From: Watersipora subatra
Taxonomy: Eukaryota > Bryozoa > Gymnolaemata > Cheilostomatida > Watersiporidae
NCBI RefSeq assembly: GCF_963576615.1
Contig: NC_088717.1
Location: forward strand, 1,637,001-1,701,000
DNA: 64,000 bases
Reading direction: 5' to 3'
Positions within the stretch are counted from its first letter, which is position 1; each line of letters begins with the position of its first letter. This document shows positions 12,490 to 23,159 of the stretch, one piece after another. The notes beneath the pieces are model-generated. The model was not told where the DNA came from, did not search any database, and was given only the letters and a program-made list of their open reading frames with translations. A program made the translations under genes and the position numbers.

Positions 12490-15400
12490 TTTATGCTTTT
12501 AGTTTCTTCTTACCAAGAGTGTCTACATACCCAACTTTCATTCATATCAGCTTATTTTTCACCCACAGTCTGCTTTTAAATTGCTAGAAATCTCGTTTAA
12601 TCTTAACTTGCTTCTAAATTGCTAACTTCATTTTGCATTTCTGTTGAAATACAGATGTTTATGCCAAGATAGAATAATATAAACAAGGGTCAACTTATTG
12701 AATAAATATATTTTACATGTAAGTACAATAGAAAGTAACAATAAGTAAAATAAAAGTAAAAGTAGAATTTACAACAAATTTGTCTGTTAGGTTATTGACA
12801 AATACATGTAGTTTGACCTCTTCAAGTTCTTCTACCAAAATATCCCAGAATATTATGTTTCTTGATAATTATATCACTTTCTTGATAGTTTTATCTATGT
12901 AATTCAGAGAGAAGTTTTTATCGATTCGATGCACCAATAAGCTAAAACCTTTGATAATACTCAAAACTAGGTGTTTTATGAAACTGATATCATCGTAGGC
13001 CTATTTTTGTCAGTATTTAGTCACAAAACAGTGTTTATTATAAATTATATGTAAGGAAACAGAAGGATTATATAATTAAACTGCAAGACTGTAGAGTTAT
13101 TCAGAGTAATGCAGCCTTCAGATGCATCAGAGTTCAATCTGGTCAACTCAGGAGTGTCACTTGTATCATTATTATGATTGATTTCCTGTTACCAGATAAT
13201 GTTATGATTACCATTAGTGAAAAGTCAGGACCGCACCACTCTCTACCTTGATAAACACAAAGTTTACCATAAAGCCACCACATCTCTCCTTAATCACATG
13301 TTACTACCAATTATTGACAGTCAGGTTTCTCTCAACTAAACAGAAGTGAGTGTTGACTGTAAGTTTAGCCAACCCAGAGACTATTCTAACTCTGACTGCT
13401 CTCCACTGCAGAGACAGTTTTAGATATCAGTTATTCCTTCCTTTGTTGTGACCTTCAATAATCCGTAATCAAAGATAATAAATAGATGATGTAAGGCATG
13501 AATGACAGCAGAAACTGAATGAGTTGGTAGAAAAAAAAGCTGTTCAGATTAGGTGTATAATTTCATAAAAGTAAACATAAAGATTTTAAAAAACATCGCA
13601 TAACTGTGACCAGAAACGACTTTTAGTATAATACAACATTTTGCAAAAAATATGGGTATTCGAAATCACGTCCTGCATTGAAATAGCATCATAAATGACT
13701 ACAGCCTTACAGTCTCACAATATTTATTAAACCTCTTTTTTAGCTTCTCTCTGTCCAACAAGGTAGATAAACTAGTATGAAAATAAACTTATAATATGGT
13801 AACAAGTAATTATTAAAATGGCCATGTCATATTTATTTGTTTTGATTTACGCTTGATTACATTTCAAGGAGATTAAGGTTCTTGATTTCTTTTTTCACAC
13901 AGCTGTTTTACCTTTGCCTTCGACTTTGTTCTACACCTCGATACATTAGTTTTACCAGAGTATCTAGAACTAAAAACGGGGAGCAATAAGCAGGCTCATA
14001 CCAGCATTCAATGATCACAGAGAGAAGGCTAAGTCAAAATTTCAGTTTTATGCAACCTTTTAAAAATTCACTATGGACTTTAGAAATATTAAATCTGTTC
14101 ACTTTAACGATGTGGAACGTCTCTTAAATTTAATTTACTAATTTATAAATGCTTAGTAGCTCCTAATAACATCAACAGCAGACTGAAGCATCAGGGAAAT
14201 ACATGCTTTATCAATCATTAAGCAGTTAGCGGATAGTCCATGGCTCAATAGATGGATATTTTAAGATAAACCATTCATTCAGTCATTAGCATGATTCACA
14301 GTTACTTTAGTTTTAAGTATCTTTACTGTTTGCTTCGGGAGTTTGCTTTCTTTAACAAGTTGAATATAAATAGTTATTTACTGAAACAGCAGCAGTCATA
14401 TCTCGATATACAGACGTCTCAGTTTTATTGCAAACAGTCTTCAAATCTTAAACAGGGCTGATGTTTAGTATGTCTAAAATTAGTCATGCGTTATAAGGAA
14501 CAACAATAAATATATTATATACTATTGTTTACTATTATATATATTTAGAGATGTTCAAGTCTTTAAAAAATGACTCAATTCAATTAAGTTCTCATCAAAA
14601 AATTATCAATTCAACTCCAAAGTCTTTTGCATCACAGATCAGGTAAAACATCCATTTCAATTCAATAAGCAAAACGCTACGATGCAATTCTCAATTTTTT
14701 AACTGTTCCAACTTCCAATGAATCGATTAAATTAAATTAAAATTTTTAGACAAAATCAATTTTCTATCAATTTGCCACCTGCCAACTAGCCTGTTCAGCC
14801 GTTGCTCTGGTAAGGAGTTGCTCACCCACACAACTGTTGTTGGGTAACTCCAATGCAAAACAAACTTGAAAATAAAATAAACATTGATTGTTGCAGTTTT
14901 ATTTTATCATATATCATGAGACAGTTTCACAGTGTGATAGGTGGTTACATTTAAAAATAAAAGTCATGTTAAAGTCGATTGAGTCATCCTCGATTTATGG
15001 GGGTGCATGATGACGGCCCCATGATTAAACATTTGCTCACTGGTTACTGGTTGCAGGCGGAGTGTATAGAATCTTTTTAATTTCAGCCAACTTGGTTATC
15101 TGCCTCTTGTGTTTTCTCCAGCACTCTATACAGGGATCTGTATAAACATTTTTAGTGCTGACAATCAAACTGCTATTCACAGTTTGCCTAGAATCCGTAT
15201 TAAACAGCACCAGAGCATGAAATTTTTCATTTATAGAAACAAACAACCGGATTTGAGTGATATTCAAGACTACTCAAGTGATATCTCATTAGATTAGTCA
15301 ACACATCACTACACAAAGCTTACAGTTGCAGCAGCAAAAGCAGCAACCTCTAACTATCAAGGGGAACATACAATTGTGGTGTCTATAGTAGCAATGAAAC

Positions 15401-15778
15401 TGACAGAATAAAAATTCATAATGCTGCAACTTGAACGCAATAGCCGATATCAACTATAGCAATAATAGCAAACAGCGACAATTCGGACATACTTTTCTTT
15501 TGAGCTTTTGAACTGGGATCCCGTTTTGATGATTATAATCGTGAAACATCCTGGCAGTCAAAATGCCTCAAACAACAAAAACAATCGCAAAAGATAGAAA
15601 AATATTAATGCTTTATGATAAATTTTTTTTAAATGTTGTGTAAGTTCATTTTGGTAAATCACACCTGGTAAATCACAGTTGGTAAATTACACCTGTAAAT
15701 TTATGTCCACATGGTTCCAACTATCAGCTTATGCTCTCACTTGTTTGCATTGTAAAAAATACCAATTAAGTATTCCAT
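12490..15778. other. Intergenic stretch, nothing recognised
   Basis: AT-rich sequence. The longest open frames (15037-15297, both strands) are about 60-76 codons with no family resemblance. No clear tandem repeats or transposon ends were found. Confidence 0.5.
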
Positions 15779-15786
15779 GCCACCAT

Positions 15787-16140
15787 TAGTGCTGCACGAT
15801 ATCTTTGCATGTACATTTGATTATTTGGTCTCTAAATATATCGAATATCAAAAAATATTGAACATTGGAGTTGTCTTCTTTTGATATATAGTCTTAGGCG
15901 TTATTATGTTAATATGAACGATATAAGAGGATATTGGTTAATATCGGTTAAAAAACAGGAGTTTTTCCCTCTTTACAATAAGGAGAATAGACATCTCAAG
16001 TTTTGCAAAATAAAATAAACCGATATTTTGATAAAATATCGGCTTCCATATTTATATCGATTTAAAAACTGACCAAATATAAAATCATCCACTGAAATAT
16101 ATCGTCACATCGAATTATATGGTTTTGTCGTGCAGCACTA
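15787..16140. mobile_element. 354-bp hAT-type MITE
   Basis: Terminal inverted repeats TAGTGCTGCACGAT at the left and its complement at the right. They are flanked by an exact 8-bp duplication GCCACCAT (15779-15786 and 16141-16148). TAG-start ends and an 8-bp duplication fit hAT. The interior is AT-rich (many ATATCG motifs) with no transposase. Confidence 0.85.
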
Positions 16141-16238
16141 GCCACCATGCATAAGTCTGACCACTACAAACCTATTCAAGTCTTGCTGCCACTGCTTGTA
16201 GTTGTAAAACAAAACAATGACCACAGTATTTGACTTAC

Positions 16239-16492
16239 CAGCTACAGATATACATGTATGATTAGGATATGTGAGAAATAAGCAACCTCCAATGACGGTG
16301 AGAGCCAGTTTGACTGCTGAGGCTGATCCACAGGCATATGCATACAAGCCAAATTGAGTAGTAATTGGTAGTTTCACCAGTGTCGAGGTTGACAGTCCAA
16401 CATTGGTAGAGGCTTGTTGATGAGCCAGAAATGACAAACAGGTTGTTTGATGCATGACATGCTTGAGATTCCAGACAAGTTTATGTTTGACT
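16239..16492 (-). CDS. Possible single exon of an unrecognised membrane protein
   Basis: On the minus strand an open frame is bounded by an acceptor (TTACTGTTTTAG before 16492) and a donor (GTAAGTC after 16239). It is 254 bp and encodes a hydrophobic stretch including LPITTQFGLYAYACGSAS and LALTVIGGCLFLTYP, which could be two membrane segments. The hAT MITE lies about 100 bp downstream. I found no convincing partner exons: the open frame at 17502-17684 on the same strand is a weak candidate. It may be a gene remnant. Confidence 0.25.
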
Positions 16493-16514
16493 CTAAAACA
16501 GTAATCCATACAGA

Positions 16515-16645
16515 GAAGATACAGTTATGGCAGTAGGAAACAAGATACAGTTATGGCAGTAGGAAACAAGATACAGTTATGGCAGTAGGAAACAAGATAC
16601 AGTTATGGCAGTACAAAACAAAATACAGTTATGGCAGTAGGAAAC
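16515..16645. repeat. 26-bp tandem repeat, five copies
   Basis: Five near-identical copies of GATACAGTTATGGCAGTAGG plus AAACAA. Copy 4 to 5 differ by single bases. It starts just upstream of the possible minus-strand exon. Confidence 0.9.
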
Positions 16646-16649
16646 AAAA

Positions 16650-19140
16650 CAGTAAAAGAAGATTCACCAGCATTGAGCGTCTTAGCACTTAATTACTTCA
16701 ACTTGAGAGTGAAATACAACTTGAATAGTTTTTCTTTCAAATTTGTGTAAACTTTGTATAATTTAGAAAAGTCTTGTCTCAAGTTGCCTTAATTTGAACC
16801 AAACCTGTTCATTTAATGGTGAAAAGAATCAAAAATAATCAGAGGGAAATAATTTGCTGTATTAACAAAGCATAGTAGAATAGATCTATAATCAATAATT
16901 TAATGGTTGAATAAATCTACAATCAATAATCTATGATCAATAATGTAATAGTAGAATAAGTCTATAATCTATAATTAATACTGAATAATCTATATATAAT
17001 CAATAATCTAATAGTAGAATAAGCGAGATAAAAGTTAACTAAAGAAAGAGTGATGGTGAAAATCTGATTAAACTCTTAAAAAAGTCTAATAGGAACTGAA
17101 AAGACAATGTTTGAACAAATAAACATCATCTGACTATAAAGGTGGTTACCATCGTAAAATAAAAATATGGGTTACACTTTATTCAATGGAGAAGATAATA
17201 ACTCAACTAGCTACGCTAGACATATAGCTTAAAAATTAAATACAATTACATCATGAGAAATTCTCATTCAGCTAATCATAGACTAGCAGGTTTGATATAA
17301 ATTGCAAGTTAAGATTTGCCAGACAAATTATCAATCCATGCAAATCATTGGTTTTTAAATCAGCCAATCACTGAGCAATACATCAGTCTAGTGAAGTACT
17401 GACTCCAAATATAAAAAGACATCCTGATCCAATCTGATTCAATTGATCTATACTAACAGCTAATTCAACAAAATAACTAGCCTACTACATAAAATTAAAA
17501 ACTAATCACCAGGCGTAGTCAGTAAACATTGCTGAGTTCCAAACCTTTTTTCACCACCAGGGATTAGAAATGCTCCCGCAGCCAATGCATTGCAATTCTT
17601 TACAAAATCCTTTAAGGTTGTCACAATTTCTTCTGAATTTAGCATGTTATCTGCAATTTTACACTGAGAAATCAACTCCAACAATTTCTAATTCTGAAGC
17701 TGATGAGATTGGCAATGACGATTTTGATTTAGACATTAGGATATGCATATGATTGGCTTTGCAGATACGAGGACATAAAAAATAAAAAAGTCATACATAA
17801 AGTTGAACACATGTTATACGCATGTGAAGGTTTTCCATTCTATCGATAGCTCTTTCCCTGTCTGTGTATAAATCTCAAAATCTGTGCGTCGTGTGTATGT
17901 CCAGCTATAGCTGTTAAAATCTAAGAATAAAAAATCTGCATAGCACAAGATTTGATCACAGAACTTTTCGATCTGCAGATCAGCTATTTAGTCCACTACA
18001 TTACGACACCCAAGCAGTGAATAGTTGTGATGACACTTATTACATGGGTTAATTACTCGCGCCTTAAAGCTCTTGGAGTTATTAACTAGCACAGTTGATC
18101 ATTACGAGTAACGGAACAATTATTAACTTAGCTTCAAACACGGCTATTGGTGTGTTGAAGATTTTGACTCCTAGCATACCAGATAAATTACTCAAATTTA
18201 TTGGCTAATTATTTTATTACCGGTGCAAAGCCAAGCATTTGGCTAGTTACATAAGTACGAAGTTTGCAAAGAATAGAGCTTTCTGTTTATACTTCAATTC
18301 CTTGAAACTCAAACTCATAGGTAATAATAGTGAGAGGTGTATAAAATATACCACACTAAACGGTATAGACACCTCTGCTTTAATATTTAACCTACTAATA
18401 AAAAAATCCGACGTCAAGAACTGATGAGATTAACTCTAATTATTACATAGTGATAATAAACACATTTCGCAGAAATTTGGTTTCAAAATGGAAAAAACAG
18501 CTTTGCAAGATTCTGCTACTTTGGGATGTTAGAGATACTTACTTCTATTGGCACATATCTTATAAACGACCTTGAAAATGAGTTTTATTAAAAACTCTTC
18601 ATTACTGACTCTAGAAGGAATCTTAAACAATAACAAAACCAATAAGCACAGTTTGAAAATGTAAAAGTGTGATACCTAGTATAAAGGTATTAACGTATAA
18701 TTTGGGTTAATTCTAAGTGTTTCTGAGATAATTATTTTAATTTTAAGAACTCAGTTGTTTTGAACATATTTTTAGCAGTACTTCCGCAGCAATACTTTGA
18801 AAGCTATTGTATCGTTCAGAAGTTGATAGAAAAGTTTACGCAAGAATAAATATTTTGATAGCTTGGATGCAATAGTCGTACAACAGATTACATCAATGAC
18901 AATAGTAAAGGTAGAAGAAATGTTTGTTAGCTGACAAGAAAGTTGTCAGATCTATTCAGGTAATTTTTAACATGAAACCTCATCTTTCAAAAGAAAATTT
19001 CCACACAACTCAATTAGCTTGCTAGTAATGCTAGTCGCAAATGTAAAGGGAAGTGTTTGCTTTGAGCCAAGTATAGTAGTTGTGATGATAATTAATACAT
19101 CAGCAGAGTCATCTGTTACATAATAATGATTAACACCTGT
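16650..19140. other. Intergenic stretch, nothing recognised
   Basis: AT-rich sequence. A loose repeat of AATCAATAATCTA motifs lies at about 16880-17010. No gene, RNA or transposon ends were recognised. Confidence 0.5.
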
Positions 19141-19144
19141 ATAC

Positions 19145-19475
19145 ATGATTGTATAGGCACTATATTAGTAATTACTAGCACAGTTATACATGTACAGGTA
19201 CTACACTAGTAGTTACTACTACATGTATACGTGTACAGGTACTGTACTAGTAGTTACTACTACATGTATACGTGTACAGATACTGTACTAGTAATTGCTA
19301 GCGCATGTACATGTGTACAGATACTACACTAGTAATTACTAGCACATGTATACATGTACAGCTACTATACTAGTAATTACTACTACATGTATATGTATAC
19401 AGATACTGTACTAGTAATTGCTAGCACATGTATACATGTACAGGGACTATACTAATAATTACTAGCACAGTTTAA
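19145..19475. repeat. 41-bp minisatellite, block 1
   Basis: About eight copies of a roughly 41-bp unit containing ACTAGTAATTACTAGCACA and ATGTATACATGTACAG. The same unit forms a second block at 31455-31915, so this is a dispersed satellite family. Confidence 0.9.
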
Positions 19476-19477
19476 TG

Positions 19478-19578
19478 TGATACTTCTGGATACATCTATA
19501 CTTTAGAATACATCTATACCTTACGATACATCTATGGCTTAGAATACATAAATATTTTAGAGTACATCTATGCCTTAG
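19478..19578. repeat. 20-bp ACATCTATRCCTTAGGAT repeat, split by a transposon
   Basis: Five to six degenerate copies. The array continues at 21118-21230 on the far side of the P-type element 19587-21117, which therefore landed inside it. A third array of the same family is at 36985-37150. Confidence 0.8.
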
Positions 19579-19586
19579 GTTACATC

Positions 19587-21117
19587 CATAGATATAGTAA
19601 ACCCTAAATTGGCAAATAGCTATCATTACAATGGAGCAAAAGTGAGGCATATAATTGGCTGTTGTTTTCACAACGTTACGTCGCAGTGATATGCATCACA
19701 GCATCAGAGCCTTCAATTGAGCAATGAGTTTAGTAGTGAAAACATGCTTGTCATGCTAGTTTTTAAGTCATAAACATAACAATAAGACCAAATTCTTAGA
19801 CCAAATATCAACAGAGGAGATTACAACACCCCAGGTATATTCTGAACTGCCCATAACAAGACAGAACTTGAACTCAAAACAAGAAGTTCTCAACAATATC
19901 ATAAGCTATCTATGCCAATTAAAGACACCAAGTGGAAAGCTGCTAGTGGAAAATAATAAAAAACCTTCATCATTGGTTTTGAGTCAGCAGCCAAATCTGC
20001 ACATAGCATTGCTCAATATCTTTTCAGCAAATATCCTTACATCAACTACTTCCTAACCTTTAAGATCAATCAGGATCAAATTGAGACTTTGTTTTCCACG
20101 ATACGATCTAAGGGTGGCTAAAACAATAACCCGGATGTGCAGTGCTTTAGATCTGCACCTCGAGCACTGCTCTTAAAAGCAGATATCACACCAAGTCCCA
20201 ATGCTAACTGTATTGATCTGGATGTAAGAGGGCTGAAAAACTGGCCAACTCCTGCTACATTCTCTGGCTAGAAAGAAGAAGAAAGAGACAAAAGCTGAGG
20301 AAGGTGAAGATGAGGAGTTCGGTGATGAAGATTTTTTCAACTCAAATGTGATGACTGTTCACGTTCTTGACAAATGTAGAAGTAGTGATGACACAACCCT
20401 AATCTAAGTTAGAAACAGAGGAGGATGGATGACGCCAACCCCATTGATAGGTCGAATATGTATTGCTGCGGAAAGTGCTTAAGTTCACACATGGAAAGCT
20501 ATGGTATCACACAGAGAGTTTTTAAACAAGTAACATCACAGACAATAACATATGTTATATTACATAACCTCATCAAGGTTTTACATGCACAGCGCATGCC
20601 ACCAATCTACTTTGAACTATAGCAAATCGCTATATTAAAATCAGAATACACTATGCCGCTTCAAAGCAGGAATCTAGTTCAACCAACCTTAGACAAAAAC
20701 TATCTCGTCTAGTAATTTTCAGTCATGTTTAATGGGTGTTTAATACAGTGGTCCAGCGTAACTGCTTCTAAATCTCATTTGATTCATTAGTTTGTTATTA
20801 GTTTAATTTCTATTTGGTCACTCTTTGTATTATCAATGATATAGAAGCTTCTAAATCATTGGTATTATCCATTACAATGTGTGTAAGATTCTTGCCTTTC
20901 TCATCCAAAGTCATTATATAAGTTTTATATATTTTCAATAAAATATGTAGTCTCACATGCACAAGCTATGGAAAAATTGAGCAGTTTTTAGTGCTAAGTC
21001 AATTGGAATTCATAGATCAGCTGATTCACTCTACACATCACCATGACGTTGGGTCATGCTAATTATAGGCCTCACTTATTTTGATTATTCGCATATCTAG
21101 GGTTTACTATATCTATG
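19587..21117 (+). mobile_element. P-superfamily DNA transposon, copy 1 (decayed)
   Basis: 1,531 bp with inverted ends CATAGATATAGTAAACCCTA, flanked by an exact 8-bp duplication GTTACATC (19579-19586 and 21118-21125). Inside on the + strand is a fragment of P-type transposase (19966-20235). 8-bp duplications and CA-start ends fit the P superfamily, in which Drosophila P and vertebrate THAP9 are the known members. No THAP domain is seen in this copy and the coding region is broken, so it is not autonomous. Confidence 0.8.
19966..20235 (+). pseudogene. P-element-type transposase core fragment
   Basis: The frame reads FIIGFESAAKSAHSIAQYL, then YFLTFKINQDQIETLFSTIR, then SKGG. An in-frame TAA at 20119-20121 follows, and after it NNNPDVQCFRSAPRALLLKA and DITPSPNANC. 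The series LT-K-QD-E-F-IR-GG-NNNP-QF-LL is the signature of the C-terminal half of the P/THAP9 transposase catalytic region. One stop is visible. The upstream catalytic part and the THAP finger were not found in this copy. Confidence 0.75.
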
Positions 21118-21230
21118 GTTACATCTAGATCTTAGGATACATAAATATCTAATGATTCATCTATGCCCCAGGTTCAACTATACCTTGGAATGCATAAATA
21201 TTTTAGGGTACATCTATGCCTAAAGCAAAT
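21118..21230. repeat. 20-bp repeat, right part of split array
   Basis: This continues the array of 19478-19578. The first eight bases are the target duplication of the P-type element. Confidence 0.75.
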
Positions 21231-22129
21231 GGATGTCCTGCATTAGATGACTTATCAGTCTGAAAAGATTAGTTAGTCATTGAGGTAAAATGTGTTTGTT
21301 CATCAGGCCTAAGCTTATCTAGCATGTAATTTCACTAGACATCGATGTGTAAACTCTCCCAAATGCATTCTATAATATTTAGGTGTAAATGAGACTTTGT
21401 ACACAGATAATTTTCTGAATTCTGATAATGTATGCACATTGAGCCACAACATTCAACACACACAGGTTAACAAAACATGCAATTTAACTAACAGAGTAAC
21501 GTCTAATTGATATACCTAAAGTTTATCATTATAATCGTTATTCATCTATCATGAGTAGAATGCTACTCTCGTCAAAAAGCACTGGTCAGACATTACTAAG
21601 GTCTAGCAAGACTTACCATGAGGTGCAGTTAAAAGCCATTTTAGAATGAACTTTACCAACGTTAATGACAAGCCAGCACAGGTGACTGGCAGGGCAAAGA
21701 CCTGGCAGATCAAGTGACACCTGGCACTCAATGTCATGCCTGCCAGTATTTTAATACTGATATGCTCAGGCCAGCGTTTTCTATTTCAGTATTGACTCTT
21801 ATTATTGTTCAGCAAAATACTGGTAGCTCATATATTTCGTTGCCAATTTATGGTGTCAAAATGGTAAAAATAGGATCTGCAGTTTCGTTCTCATCGACAG
21901 TTAATATTAATCATTTTTATACTCAAGTGTTAATTTATGTAATAGGTAAACCACCACAGACAAAGCATTGTTTACTTTAGTTTTAAAATATTGTTGTTTT
22001 AGCAGATAATGGATAGAAGTGAGGTAGCCAGTGAAACACTCAAACAAATTTGACTATAAATGGATATATAATATACATGCAGCCCATTTACTTTTTTACA
22101 AGTAAAAAACCTTTACTTACATCTTGTAG
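21231..22129. other. Intergenic stretch, nothing recognised
   Basis: No repeat, gene or transposon end was recognised. The 88-codon open frame at 21714-21980 resembles no family I know. Confidence 0.5.
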
Positions 22130-22440
22130 TGCCACCAAACATTTTTCTTCCTTTTCCACAGTTCCTCCTCCCGTTCTCTCTACCCTTTGTTCCCATTTTC
22201 CCTATACCTACCTTTGCCCTCTCATCTTTCTTTCCTACATTCTCCCCTCCTATCATACTATATTTCTTTTCTTTCTGCATCTCAATCCTTTCTCTCTCTC
22301 CTCCACTCCATCATCTCTCTCACAATTTTTATCTTCCCTCTCCCTCTCCAGTTTGTTCTTTCTCTCCTTTCTTACTTTTGGTTTCCCCATTTTCTCTCTT
22401 TCTTTCTCTCTCTTTCTTTCTCTCTCTCTCTCCCTTGTCT
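22130..22440. repeat. About 310-bp polypyrimidine tract
   Basis: The + strand is almost entirely C and T, with sparse A and very few G. It ends in (CTTT/CTCT)n at about 22395-22435. Such tracts can form triplex structures. It lies 0.7 kb upstream of gene 2. Its three open frames (Ser/Leu/Phe-rich) are composition artefacts. Confidence 0.9.
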
Positions 22441-22854
22441 GTTCACTTTTGTTTGAATGGTTAAAGAAATGCTAATTATAGATTAACATATAACTAGATA
22501 TGTAATTGGAGTTCAAAACTTTTTAACTGCATTAAAAAATTTAAAGCCTTTCCTAAACACTAAACTAGATAAAACCAGCGAAAACGAAACTATTCATGGA
22601 CCAAGACCTTATTTTTCAATCTTTAACGATATTTAATAAATATAGTAAATACTTCAATTAAGTAGTAAAGTTTTTATAAGAGTAAGGGAAGAGTTCTGCT
22701 AGTGAGTCAACTTTAACTTATAGAGAAAAACTTATTGTTTCTACTTTAATCATTGCAAACAATGTAGAGTAAAAATTATTATATTTTCAAACATTTCATA
22801 TTTCAGCAATATCCTCTTATCTGTTTTTATGATTTATTATAAGACATCATTGAG

Positions 22855-22950
22855 TCACCATAAGCACACCATAAGCACACCATAAACACAACATAAGCAC
22901 ACCATAAGCACATATAATAAGCATACAATAAGCACAAAATAAGCACGTAT
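22855..22950. repeat. CACCATAAGCA repeat upstream of gene 2
   Basis: About eight copies of a 10-12-bp unit. The homologous array upstream of gene 4 (37205-37470) is almost three times as long, so it expanded or contracted after the duplication. Confidence 0.85.
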
Positions 22951-23109
22951 TACTCATCACGTGATCATCCCGTATCCTGTCACAAGTATTTTAGTCCTCT
23001 CATAGACTTGTGCAGAATGATGGACCTCAGCAGCATATCTCAAGATATCTGACCTACAGGAAAGCTCATTGGCTAAACAAATACTAATTCTGATTGGCCG
23101 CTATATTTC

Positions 23110-23116
23110 ATATATA
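23110..23116 (+). promoter_or_regulatory. TATA-like box of gene 2
   Basis: TATATAG, 50 bp before the start codon. The corresponding site in gene 4 is TATATAAA at the same distance, and the surrounding sequence to the ATG is nearly identical. Confidence 0.5.
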
Positions 23117-23159
23117 GAGAAACAAGCATTCAGTGAAGGTATTGAGCAGTCACTTCAAG

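Noticed and set aside
22050-22475. Ser/Leu/Phe-rich frames of 89-141 codons
   Set aside because: They follow from the polypyrimidine composition and have no start context or splice sites.
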